A stretch of 64,000 nucleotides of DNA from Mauremys mutica (taxonomy: Eukaryota; Chordata; Testudines; Geoemydidae). A model generated the notes under the pieces. The model made no database searches. It was not told the DNA's origin and worked only from the letters and a program-made list of their open reading frames with translations. A program made the translations under genes and the position numbers. Where the stretch lies: assembly GCF_020497125.1 (NCBI RefSeq), contig NC_059075.1:46908003-46972002 (forward strand). Direction: 5' to 3'. Of this stretch, positions 20,501-29,020 are shown piece by piece (within the stretch, counting starts at the first letter, position 1; the number at the start of each line of letters is the position of its first letter).

Positions 20501-23290
20501 AATGTATTTTAAAATGCCTGTACTTGATTTAGTCAGATTTAGCAGCTAAAATTTAAGGGCACTCATTAGTTTTGAAATCTACTAAAAGCTTTTTCTCTTA
20601 GTTCCACCAAAACATTTCTCAGAACATTTGCACTAATCTGTTAAAATAGGGTGCTATCTTTATAGGAAATAATTAAATGGTCTAGAATTGCTTTAACAAC
20701 ATAAAGATTAAAATCTGTAACAAAATAAGAGGATCCTTCATCAAAGGATTACAAAAGGGCTATAAATACGTATTCACACTGCAAATTACAGTTACTAGTG
20801 ATATTTCAAACATGAAGTCCTCAAAGGTGAGCTATAAAGGGCAAAGGCATGGTTAAGATTACACCTGTGTTCTTTGAGACACAGTTATGCCTTTACTTGC
20901 CTTAGGCCTGGTCTACACTGGGGGGGGGGGGGGTTCGAACTAATGTACGCAACTTCAGCTACGCGAATAGCCGTTCGCGGTGGTGGAGTTCCGGAGTCGA
21001 CGGGAGCGCGTTTGGAGTTCGATATATCGCGTCTAGATGAGACGCGATATATCGAACTCCGAGAATTCGATTGCTACCCGCCGATCCGGTGGGTAGTGAA
21101 GACGTACCCTTAAGAACTAAAGATTATTGGCTTAATGTTGCACAACAAGCCTAAGGAAGAATGAGGTTTGCAGAGTGATGGAAACTATATTATTCTTAGT
21201 CGATATTACTGTGGTATGTGAAATGACCTGACTTGTAAAATCAGGAAAAAGTAATGCTGGAGGATATATCTATAATACTGTGATTATGTTAATTTACCTC
21301 AAAGTATTTTGTCACCACTGCAGCATAGTGATATGAAGAGAAACTTTTGGCTATAGTGAATAAAAAAAGTAAGTGAGGACTAGCCTCTCTCCTCTAGAGA
21401 CCAGAGTTCAAATTCTGTTTTAGGTCATAAATTAAGTTGTCTGGTGTCTCATCCTAGTTTAGAGTGGATATTTGTTGACTATCACAAAAAAACAACAGAC
21501 TTGGACATAACTGGCAGCCTCTCAGGCTCCAGATTGTAACAGCAACAGTGTTGAATGTCATGGGTAAAGTATGTTAGAAGAGTTAAGTGAGGAAGATTAC
21601 ATAATCTCTGCCCTCACCACAGGCCACTGACAGAACTATTCATTCTTCCCTTTTCTGAGCACCAACTAAACCTAATTTTAAAAAGGAAAAGAAACAACAT
21701 ATTTCAAAAATAAAACTCCAAAGCCATATAATCTCTCTGATCTGCATGAGTAGCTCCCATTGGTGTTAGTGGCTGGTCCACACACACAGACGTACAGTAA
21801 GATATGAACAATGACTTTATACTAAAGCACAAATTGACTTTAAAGATTTGCAATCTACTTCTGGTCACTAAATCATCAGTGTTGAATTCATTTTATATTG
21901 AATGTGTTTCTTTCTCTAAAAACTGGCAATCTTTTGATCTTTAAATACTATATTTGGATTTTAAAATGTGTTTCAGAGCCTGGGAATTTATCAGTCATAA
22001 TATGAGGAAAAAAGGGTCATTATTAGTGACAGTCCCAAGCCTTGAAGAATCTATCTCAAACCTACAGGTTCGTGGTTCTTTTTCAAATAGTTTAAGCTGA
22101 CAAATTTTATCTTACTCTTTATGAAGGTGTTATGGTGAGTCAATATGCATTCTAATACACCTCTACCCTGCTATAACGCGATCTGATATAACACAGGTTC
22201 GCGTATAGTGCGGTAGCAGTGGGGCTCTGGTGGCGCTTTAAAGGGTCCGGGCTCCAGCTGCTGCGGGGAGCCCCGGGCCATTTCTATCACCGCTGGAGCC
22301 CTGCCGCCCCTACTCTGGGGCTGTGGCAGCGGGGCTCCATCGGCGATTTAAAGGGCCTGGGGCTCCCCGCAGCGGCTGGAGCCCAGAGCTCTTTAAATCA
22401 CCGCCAAAGCCCTGCAGCCCATACCCTGATATAATGGGGTTTCAGCTATAATATGGTAGGGATTTTTGGCTCCCCACGACCGCGTTATAGCGGGGTAGAG
22501 GTGTAGTTACTATTCAGGCTGCACAGTATCACAGAGAGGGCAGTGTGGTCAAATGCTTAGAGCAGAGAACTGGGAATCAGGACCCTGGGATCTATTCCCA
22601 GCTTTGCCAGCAATTTGCATGACCTTGGAAAACTTATTTCAATCTCTCTGTGCCTTGGTTCCCCAGCTGTAAAATTGGGATACTATTTATCTACCCCCAC
22701 AGGGCTGTTGTGTTGCTTAATTCAGACCAGCCCTTAATTTTGAGGATCTCAAAGTATTATACTATTATTAAAGCCTATACTATGTCTGTTTTGAGTTGTA
22801 TAACATGCTTTCATCAATATATTACTTGGAATATGGGTGGAAACATAAAATCATGTGTATAATTAATCAGCAGATATTAATCCAAAGAGACTCCCATTCC
22901 AGCTAAAAACTCAGTATGTTTTCCACAGTCAGACCCAAACTTGAGTAAACAGATAAGCTGACTGATTTACTTTTCAGAAGTTATCCTTACTCTTTCCTAT
23001 TTAGGTAAAATGATGCTTCCAGAAATAAGTTTAACTTACCAATGGTGAATAAGCTGTAATAGCTAAACTGTCTTTCTCTCCTCTTCTCACTTATGTCTGC
23101 CACCCTTGGAACATAGGTTGAGTTGGTTGTTCAAAACTGTGTTAATTTATGTATCTGTTTTTAATTGTTTCAGACCGATATACTGCTCAGCCAGTGGGTA
23201 GAAGAGATGAAGTTGGACTATGATGAATACATGGAAAAGGATATTGATAGAGAAGCACTTGAACAAATTCATTTGTACAAGATTCTCTAG
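8463..23290 (+). CDS. Methyltransferase-like protein, seven 3' exons (5' exons not seen)
   Basis: The exons are 8463-8584, 10026-10164, 12013-12134, 15214-15324, 20277-20383, 21977-22067 and 23174-23290. All have AG acceptors and GT donors, and their phases chain without a break into 269 residues ending in TAG. The first exon starts in mid-codon, so at least one exon lies upstream. Visible motifs: a CxxC pair (residues 76 and 79), a glycine-rich SAM-loop motif LVDVGSRLGAVLFGG (115-129), an acidic second strand YGVEMN (139-144), ADVVVMNNVFEYF (181-193), and a late strand GSLLVTVPS (213-221). This is the order of a class I methyltransferase. The NNxF segment resembles DOT1-type enzymes. Substrate and gene name are unknown to me. 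Other Rossmann-fold proteins without activity remain possible. Confidence 0.85.
8585..10025 (+). other. Intron between exons A and B
   Basis: It holds a MIR-like SINE (8665-8790) and, at 9612-9760, a remnant of a Harbinger-like MITE with a TAAGTCTACAC-type end. The rest shows nothing recognisable. Confidence 0.7.
8665..8790 (+). repeat. MIR-like SINE fragment
   Basis: It contains the MIR-type core: a TGGTTTCTGTTCCCAACTCTG B-box-like stretch, then TGTGTGACCTTGGGAAAAT and TGTGCCTCAGTT. It is derived from a tRNA-headed SINE and only the middle is preserved. Confidence 0.65.
10026..10164 (+). CDS. Host gene exon B
   Basis: A strong pyrimidine tract and CAG precede it; donor GTAAGT follows. It has 46 codons plus one base. 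It carries the acidic YDDDIIDSL stretch and the CVVC pair, which could bind a metal with residues elsewhere (inference). Confidence 0.9.
10165..12012 (+). other. Intron between exons B and C
   Basis: A DNA-transposon remnant spans about 10311-10617, with imperfect ends GGCCAAGTCTAG and TAGACGTGGC. A Harbinger-like MITE sits at 11535-11816. The remainder is non-coding. Confidence 0.65.
11535..11816. mobile_element. Harbinger-like MITE with TAA target duplication
   Basis: The ends are GGCCCGGTCTACAT and ATGTAGACAACCTC, flanked on both sides by TAA (11532-11534 and 11817-11819). A 3-bp TWA duplication is the hallmark of PIF/Harbinger transposons. No transposase is encoded. Confidence 0.75.
12013..12134 (+). 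CDS. Host gene exon C, SAM-loop motif
   Basis: Acceptor TTTCTCAG, donor GTAAAA. The first two bases complete a Glu codon from exon B. It encodes FISHSFSLMELKFLYQYALP and then motif I, LVDVGSRLGAVLFG, at the exon end. Confidence 0.9.
12406..13406. mobile_element. Non-autonomous hAT element, 1001 bp, 8-bp target duplication
   Basis: It starts CAGTGATGAGCTG and ends CAGCTCACCCCTG, inverted copies at 11 of 13 positions. Both flanks read AGTGTAGC (12398-12405 and 13407-13414), the 8-bp duplication expected of hAT transposons. A subterminal AACAACGGGTTC motif occurs directly at both ends. Inside is a probable second insertion (about 12497-12757, from GGGTTACCATACGTCC to GGTCACTCTA) and a GC-rich minisatellite. 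No transposase. Confidence 0.85.
12945..13095 (+). repeat. GC-rich minisatellite, about 17-bp unit
   Basis: The unit approximates GGTGGCTGTGGGCAGGG and is repeated about eight times with substitutions and short units. The long frames crossing it on both strands are products of this low-complexity repeat, not genes. Confidence 0.8.
13597..13698. mobile_element. 102-bp hAT MITE
   Basis: Ends CAGTGTTTCTC and GAGAAACACTG are perfect inverted copies. Flanks TCCTAGCT and GCCTAGCT match at 7 of 8 positions, as expected for a slightly aged hAT duplication. A related end lies at about 53518-53562. Confidence 0.8.
14671..14692 (+). repeat. (GT)n microsatellite
   Basis: About eleven GT units within the intron. 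Confidence 0.95.
15214..15324 (+). CDS. Host gene exon D
   Basis: Acceptor TTATTTCAG, donor GTGACT. It has 37 whole codons. YGVEMN near its middle matches the acidic end of strand 2 that contacts the SAM ribose in class I enzymes. Confidence 0.9.
15680..15780 (+). mobile_element. Penelope-like end fragment
   Basis: About 100 bp matching the right half of the palindrome at 52055-52145, including TGTTAGTCTATAAGGTGCC and the CGCTTTTT end. It contains the hammerhead-like core described separately. Confidence 0.8.
15687..15727 (+). ncRNA. Hammerhead-ribozyme-like motif
   Basis: The core CTGACGA (15689-15695) is followed by a perfect 6-bp helix II (15697-15702 with 15707-15712, loop ATTC), GAAA (15713-15716), and a tiny helix III (AGC/GCT around TCAT). 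Position 15726 would be the C before the cleavage point. Penelope-like elements are known to carry hammerhead ribozymes with a very short helix III. One extra A between the core and helix II and an unclear helix I make activity uncertain. Confidence 0.55.
16150..16331. repeat. Old DNA-transposon-like MITE
   Basis: The ends share an inverted TACTGCAGCTGGGAG-like sequence (TATACTGCAGCTGGGAG against CTCCTAGCTGCAGTGTA). No clear target duplication was found. Confidence 0.5.
17709..18470 (+). mobile_element. GC-rich hAT-like insertion, right end lost
   Basis: It starts CAGGGCTGGGCAAACTTTTT, a familiar hAT-type end, followed by a G-rich low-complexity part (17770-18050) and a GC-rich body. The matching inverted right end is not visible. 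A related right end (ending CAACCCCTG) occurs at 57463. Frames here are composition artefacts. Confidence 0.6.
18522..18817. mobile_element. Harbinger-like MITE, 296 bp, TTA target duplication
   Basis: Ends GGGCTGGTCCACAC and GTGTAGACTAGCCC with TTA on both sides (18519-18521 and 18818-18820). Two internal palindromes are present, one of them a perfect 20-bp hairpin with a 7-base loop (18721-18767). Confidence 0.85.
18721..18767. repeat. Perfect 20/7/20 hairpin inside MITE
   Basis: Arms 18721-18740 and 18748-18767 are exact reverse complements around loop CAGATTA. The same geometry is found at 21014-21060. Confidence 0.95.
18830..19240 (+). mobile_element. DIRS terminal remnant
   Basis: It repeats the organisation of 5300-5690: a CACTCGAAGAAAA motif, then TTCTTCAACATGTGTTGCTT (18953), a GCCCCTCTGTCAGAGTT-like segment, and the opposing arm ending at 19203, with almost the same arm spacing (251 against 254 bp). 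No coding part is retained. Confidence 0.75.
20277..20383 (+). CDS. Host gene exon E
   Basis: Acceptor TCCTTCAG, donor GTAAGT. It has 35 codons plus two bases. It encodes HSDICTQ, then NADVVVMNNVFEYFLD, the strand 4 region where catalytic or substrate residues usually lie. Confidence 0.9.
20905..21109. mobile_element. Harbinger-like MITE, 205 bp, TTA target duplication
   Basis: It starts GGCCTGGTCTACACT, ends AGTGAAGACGTACCC, and has TTA on both sides (20902-20904 and 21110-21112). It has a run of G at 20920-20933 and a perfect hairpin at 21014-21060. Confidence 0.85.
21014..21060. repeat. Perfect 20/7/20 hairpin inside MITE
   Basis: Arms 21014-21033 and 21041-21060 are exact reverse complements around loop TAGATGA. 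The arm contains TATATCGCGTC, against CTATCGCGTC in the copy at 18721. Confidence 0.95.
21977..22067 (+). CDS. Host gene exon F
   Basis: Acceptor GTGTTTCAG and a weak donor, GTTCGT. One base completes an Arg codon, then 30 codons with an amphipathic helix (AWEFISHNMRKK) and the strand GSLLVTVPS. Confidence 0.85.
22158..22503. mobile_element. Tc1/mariner-like MITE, 346 bp, TA target
   Basis: It starts CACCTCTACCCTGCTATAAC and ends with the inverted sequence GTTATAGCGGGGTAGAGGTG, with TA on both sides (22156-22157 and 22504-22505). The middle is GC-rich and unrelated to the copy at 47971. No transposase. Confidence 0.8.
22515..22740 (+). repeat. MIR-like SINE
   Basis: It runs from a GGTCAAATGCTTAGAGCA head through GACCTTGGAAAACTTATTTC, TGTGCCTTGGTTCCC and GTAAAATTGGGATACTA to CAGGGCTGTTGTG, the usual order in MIR. 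It is the best preserved SINE in the window. Confidence 0.8.
23174..23290 (+). CDS. Host gene last coding exon
   Basis: Acceptor AATTGTTTCAG. It has 38 codons and TAG (23288-23290). The tail is acidic and rich in Tyr and Glu (KLDYDEYMEKDIDREALEQ), ending in HLYKIL. Confidence 0.9.
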   Translation, partial: TDILLSQWVEEMKLDYDEYMEKDIDREALEQIHLYKIL

Positions 23291-23520
23291 CATACAGACT
23301 GATTTATTGATAACAGTATAAAATCATTGACTTCAGAGGGAGCTGTGTGAAAGGACTGTAGGATTAAGCCCTATTTCCAAAATAAATCGTGAAAAATCTT
23401 ACTATTTATTTTAGAAATTATACAGATTTTCACTAATGAAACAGGAGCTTTTGAAAACATATTTTGAGATGTCAAATTTCTTGCATTAAAGTTCTCAGTG
23501 TGTCATAACAGTACAATAAA
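23291..23520 (+). terminator. Host gene 3' UTR with polyadenylation signals
   Basis: AATAAA hexamers occur at 23381-23386 (91 bases after the stop) and at 23515-23520. Either could define the mRNA end. Confidence 0.6.
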
Positions 23521-24169
23521 TTTTACCCACTAGGTATCTCTGTAGCTTCATTCTGCATGGAAGTATTTTGAAAGACTGGCAGTCTACGAACACCAGAAGA
23601 GTCCATCTTGTGCACTATTAATGGCTGTGAACCTCCCAAAGTTGTTTTTTTTTTATAAATACATTAATAGAAAAATAGAGACCCACTATTAAATGTGAAT
23701 GGTATTCATATATTTAACACAGCTTTATTTAAAAGCTTTAGTATATTATGTTGGGATTTTAGTAATGACAAACTTACAGTACTGCTATTAATATTCTGCC
23801 TATGGAATTCCTGATTATTATTTTTAAGGTCTGCACAGTAGCTACAGAACCTATAGGTATTGGTGTTGAAAAGACTATTGTTCCAGTTTAGAGTAGCATT
23901 GTGACAGTGGTGATCTCCTTCTATTCAATGGTCCCCAGGTTGACTGTTGATGTAATTGGGGATAAATAAGAATCCTTCAGAAATATTGGTCTAAATATAG
24001 GAGAATGAAAATCTGCTTCACTTCCTTAATTTTAATGAGGATTGTAAGGGGTTAAGAAACTAAATATTCTGAGCAAGAGTTATGGCTTAGCATAATCTTT
24101 GGTGATGTAAAACATTGGCAATACACAATAACAGAATCGTCCCCAAACCCTCCGAAAGAGAATGAAAAG

Positions 24170-24189
24170 ACACACACACACACACACAC
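24170..24189 (+). repeat. (AC)n microsatellite
   Basis: About ten AC units. Confidence 0.95.
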
Positions 24190-25894
24190 GCTTATATTTA
24201 GATTTTCTATTCCAACTATATAAAACTTTCAGTTCATTGAAAAGTTTTTCAGCCTTAGACATCACTGACAATCAATATGTTTTGCATTTAACTGCAGGAA
24301 TTTTTGACTATGTGCAGTGCCAACTGGAAGCAATGTTACTGTATGTCTAAAAGTTTTCTACACAAGTTAAGTCCTGTTCAAGTAGCAAAATGTTATACTG
24401 GCTACAGTTTTTATTTTTCTAATAATTTGCAGCAAAGAATACATGTAAAATGTTGTAATAACATATATAGAGGCAAAAAGATGTAATAGCTAATTAGGGC
24501 CTTAATAGCACACCAAATACATGGATCTTTATTATGTGGGTAGAGCTTTATTTTTGAGGCCAAGAAGTCAGACTTATCTCACTTCATTTTGTTTTTGTGG
24601 GAGTTGTAACTTGACTTATGTTGAGCCTTTACCTAGAGACTCTGGTGGATGCATTTTTCATAAATTATAAAATGAGTAAAGATGGAAACTTATGGTTAAA
24701 AAGTTTCTATTTATTTTCTTTATCTAGAATAATTGAGCCCCTCAGTATTGTGTTCCTGTACTGATCAACTAGGAAGAGATTCCCCATGAGGCTAAGCCAC
24801 ATGCAAGATGGTGACAATATAAGGCTGTGATCTGAAAATGAATGAGAGGGGTCATGAAACAAGAAAAGAAATTTAATATGCATTTCAGAATGAGGAAACA
24901 AGCTCTTCAACCATAATAATTAGCTCAGAAAGGTATGACACAAGTTTGACTGAATTTCAAACTTACAATTAGGGCTCCTGTTGGGGAAAAAAAATGGTCT
25001 AACTTGATCATAGAAGGCTACTTTAATAACAAATACTGCCTTATGAGCAGAAAATAATTCCACACATTTGTTTGTTGCTCATGTTTCAGAGGTACAGCAA
25101 GGATCAGTCACTTCTCAGTTTTCGCTACTTCTTAGTTTTCTCCATGTGACTGGGCTGGTTTGTAATTTTGCAATTTGTTTTGGTAGTAACTATATAAGGG
25201 GTGCCAGCTTTCACCACTCTCTCTTCCTTCCTGCTTCTCATTGATTCTCCAAATGCTTTGGTTTTTAAGTTGCTGTTGGGTAAAAATTTCAGCAGAGAAA
25301 CGGTGGAGCACATCCATATTTGATGACATTTGGACCCTCTGACATTGAAAATGTTACCTGTACTTCTGGAGCTCATTTACAGTAGAGGCTTTTACAGGAA
25401 GGCTCCTATTGCCTTTTTAGACTAAGTTCAGAGGCAAGTCCAGGCTAGTTTAACTTACATTTTCACTTGGCACTCTCATCAAGCATGTGACATTTGGACA
25501 CCCTTAAACTGAGTGACATAAACTATCACTCTCACTTACCCAAATGGAACTTACATGCCTTCTGATACGTCAACTCTAAATTTGGCCCACAGAGTTTGTG
25601 TGTCCCCTAAGGGAGTGTGAGTTGGTGTAATTAATGTGTTGGGTGCTGGAAGAGAGGAACATAACAAGAAAAGCAACTGAGTGTTTATGAAGGTGTAAGT
25701 TAAAGTAGACCACCCTCTCCTTTAATTTTCATGATCTTCTCGGTTCTTGATGCATAAGTTTCACAAATTTTGACTCCTCTACACATGGGTAGAGTGGATG
25801 TAAGGGAGCCTGGGTGCAGAGGGGATGGGAGTGTTACACAACTGTGCACATTCACAAATCTGAAAAATGAGTTAAAATTCTACAGTTTTTTTCA

Positions 25895-26095
25895 AAATAT
25901 CAGATTAGGTATGGAGTGTCCAGTAGGTAGGGTTCTGTTCTCAGCTGTGCCCCGACACACTGTGTGGCTTTGGGCCAGGCACGGAATTTGTCTCACTCCC
26001 GTATAAAAATGAGAATAATATCTACCTCATAGAGAGTTTGGGAAGCTGAATTAATTGTCTATTAATTGCTATGAGATCCTTGGATGAAAATAGAA
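25895..26095 (+). repeat. MIR-like SINE fragment
   Basis: It shows GTTCTGTTCTCAGCTGTGCC, TGTGGCTTTGGGCCAGGCAC and a following AAAATGAGAATAATATCTACC tail, matching the MIR layout. Confidence 0.6.
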
Positions 26096-26686
26096 GTGCA
26101 AAGCCAAGCTGGCCTTTGTGGACCTGCAAAATCTATAGTTGCAGGGCCTCCCTAATTTGAGGGACCTAAAAATGGAAGAGATCTCAGAACTTTTCTTTGT
26201 AAGTTAAGTTTCTAATCTTTTTCCTTACAAAGGTAGCCTTGAAAATGGAACCTATGTAAAATGCACAGTCATGCTGAAAGCTTGATTATTTTATTTTATT
26301 TTCCCCCCTAATATCACACACTATCACAGTCCCCTCACAGCCACCCATAGTGGTCACTGGGATCTGGAAAAAAGTATGGATCTATCTGTAGTTCTCTTGG
26401 TTTTTGTGAAGATCTCAGATCAGTTCTTGTTTGTATGGACAGTACTCCCCAGCCTACTACTGGTGGCACTACGGCTGTTGCAGGCTCTCTTCCAGATGGC
26501 TGCCTGTGACTGAGCCAGCTCCTCTGCAAAGCAGCCAGCATGACCTCTGGCTGCAAAGAAGGACAGCTCTGTGAAAAGCACCAGGTGCAAGGGACTAATC
26601 TGAGCTCTGGCTGATACTCTCTTGTCTTGATCAAGTTGCAAAGTCCAAAATTTTCAAACTTGGTGCCTAAAGTTAGGTACCTAAAT

Positions 26687-28280
26687 TGGGCTGTAAATTA
26701 ATCAGTTAACTCACGCTATTAACTCTAAAAAACTAATCATGATTAATCACACTTATAACAATAGAATACCAACTGAAATTTATTAAATATTTTTGGATGT
26801 TTTTCTACATTTTCAATATTGATTTCAATTTTACAACACAGAATAGAAAGTGCACAGTGCTTACTTTATATTATTATTTTTTATTACAAATATATGCAAT
26901 GTAAAAATTGCAATTGTACCTCATACAAGTACTGAAGTGCAATCTCTTTTTCGTGAAAGTGTAACTTACAAATGCAGATTTTTTTGGCTACATAACTGCA
27001 CTCAAAAACAAAACAATGTAACACTTCAGAGCCTGCAAGTCTACTCAGTACTACTACTTACTCTGCCAATGGCTAAGACAAACAAGTTTGTTTACATTGT
27101 GAGATACTGCTGCCTGCTTCTTATTTATAATGTCACCTGCAAGTGAGAACAGGCATTCGCATGACACTTTTGTAGTCGGCGTTGCAAGGTTTTTACATGC
27201 CAGATATGCTAAACGTTCATATGCCCCTTAATGCTTCAGCCACCATTCCAGAGGATGTGCTTCCATGCTGATGATGCTCGTTAAAAAAATAGTGTATCAA
27301 TTAAATTTGTGACTGTACTCCTTTGCGGGGGGGAGGATTGTATGTCTCCTGCTCAGTTTTACACGCATTCTGCATATATTTCATGTTATAGCAGTCTCGG
27401 ATGATAACACAGCACATGTTTGTTTTAAGAACACTTTCACAGCAGATTTAACAAAATGCAAAGAAGGTACAAATGTGAGATTTCTAAAAAATAGCTATGG
27501 CACTCGACCCAAGGTTTAAGAATCTGAAGTGCCGTCCAAAACCTGAGAGGGACGAGGTGTGGAGCATGCTTTTACAAGTCTTAAAAGAGCAACACTCTGA
27601 TGCAGAAACTACAGAACGCAAACCACCAAAAAAGAAAATCAACCTTCTGCTGGTGGCATCTGACTCAGATGATGAAAATGAACAGTCCGTACTGCTTTGG
27701 AACATTATCAAACAGAACCATCAGCATGGAAGCATGTCCTCTGGAATGGTGGTTGAAGCCTGAAGGGATATAGGAATCTTAAGTGTATCTGGCACGTAAA
27801 TACCTTGCAATGCCAACTACAACAGTGCCATGCAAATGTCTGTTCTCACTTCCAGGTGATGATGTAAACAAGAAGCGGGCAGCATTACCTCTTGCAAATT
27901 GTAACTAACCTTGATTGTCCGAGTGATTGGCTGACCAAGAAGTAACACTGAGTGGACTTATAGGCTCTAAAGTTTTACATTGTTTTATTTTTGAATGCAG
28001 TTTTTTTTGTACATAAGTCTACATTTGTAAGTTCAACTTCCATGATAAAGAGATTGCACTTGTATGAGGTGAATTGAAAAATACATTTTTGTTTTTTACA
28101 GTGCAAATATTTGTAATAAAAAATAAAGTGAGCACTGTACACTTTGTATTCTATGTTGTAATTGAAATTAATATATTTGAAAATGTAGTAAACATCCAAA
28201 AATATTTAAAATAAATGGTTTTCTATTGTTTAACAGGACGATTAATTGCAATTAATATTTTTAATCTCTTGACATCCCTA
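26687..28280 (+). mobile_element. hAT transposon, 1594 bp, 8-bp target duplication
   Basis: Both flanks read ACCTAAAT (26679-26686 and 28281-28288). The ends (TGGGCTGTAAATTAATC and the reverse of the right end, TAGGGATGTCAAGAG) open a long inverted repeat: about 250 bp of each end match, for example AATATTTTTGGATGTTT at 26790 against its reverse complement at 28194. The middle carries a fragment of hAT transposase. It is inserted in an older interspersed repeat. Confidence 0.9.
27497..27763 (+). pseudogene. hAT (ZBED-like) transposase C-terminal fragment
   Basis: Eighty-eight codons: MALDPRFKNLKCRPKPERDE at the start, then a KPPKKKINLLL and DSDDENEQ linker. The ALDPRFKNL phrase lies just before the hATC dimerisation domain in hAT transposases. 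The dimerisation domain itself is only a degraded trace after 27700. The DDE catalytic part is missing, so no activity is expected. It sits inside an element with intact ends, so it is not a host exon. Confidence 0.75.
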
Positions 28281-28424
28281 ACCTAAATACAAAGGTGCTG
28301 AGCAGCTGCAGTGCGCATTGAGGCCAGTGGAAGCTGCAGATATCAAGCACCTCTAAAATCAGGCTACTTTTACTGAAGTGCCTATCTAGGGATATAAATG
28401 CCTTACTTTATATGAAGAATGTGG

Positions 28425-28612
28425 GTGAGATAGTATCTTTTATTTGACCAAGTTGGTGAAAAAGACACGCTTTCGAGATATAGAGCTTATCTTCAGGTAT
28501 AGCTTGAAAGTATGTCTCTTTCACCAACAGAAGTCAGTCCAATAAAATATATTCTCTCAGCCACCTTGTATCTCTAATATCCTGGGACCAACACTGCTAC
28601 AACACCACTGCA
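28425..28612. mobile_element. Penelope-type end of another family
   Basis: It contains GGTGAGATAGTATCTTTTAT, then GCTTTCGAGATATAGAGC, and an inverted counterpart CTCTTTCACCAACAGAAGTC followed by TAATATCCTGGGACCAACAC. The partly palindromic layout matches the other Penelope ends in form but not in sequence. Confidence 0.55.
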
Positions 28613-28679
28613 AATAACTTTATATGCACAATTTTAGCTTCTGCAAAAATAGCTATTTGAAATTTAAACTGATCAAGAA

Positions 28680-29020
28680 CTACCTGAGGTCTTCAGTGAT
28701 TCAAGGACGGCTCTCTGATCTGCAATGGTTTTGGTGAAACATGAACTGTCAAACCTTGAGTATGATAGATGAGTTTGTATGAAAAAATGACAACCCTGAA
28801 AACAGGACAATCTTCGAGTGATCCATCCCGTCGTCCACTCCCAGCTTCTGGCAGAGGCTAGGGATGCTGAGGACATGGGGTTGCATCCCTGACCATCTTG
28901 GCTAATAGGTCCATCGATGGCTATCTTCCATGAACTTATCTAATTTTTTTAATCCAATTATATTTTTGTCTTTCACAACATCCACTGGCAATGAGTTCCA
29001 CAGGTTGACTATGTGTTGTT
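28680..29020 (-). mobile_element. CR1-like LINE 3' end
   Basis: On the minus strand it reads GTGGAACTCATTGCCAGTGG, then TTCATGGAAGATAG and GGGATGCAACCCCATG. This is the same 3' region as plus-strand 48690-48830. Confidence 0.75.

Larger units (their letters stand above)
20384..21976 (+). other. Intron between exons E and F
   Basis: It holds a Harbinger-like MITE with a 14-base G run (20905-21109). Nothing else was recognised. Confidence 0.7.
22068..23173 (+). other. Intron between exons F and G
   Basis: It holds a Tc1/mariner-like MITE (22158-22503) followed at once by a MIR-like SINE (22515-22740). Confidence 0.7.
23521..26640. other. Intergenic sequence after the host gene
   Basis: AT-rich and mostly unique-looking. 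It contains an AC microsatellite (24170-24189) and a MIR-like SINE fragment (25895-26095). No gene was recognised. Confidence 0.6.

Noticed and set aside
27497..27763. A domesticated ZBED-type host exon
   Set aside because: The frame sits inside an element with matching ends and an 8-bp target duplication, and no splice sites frame it.
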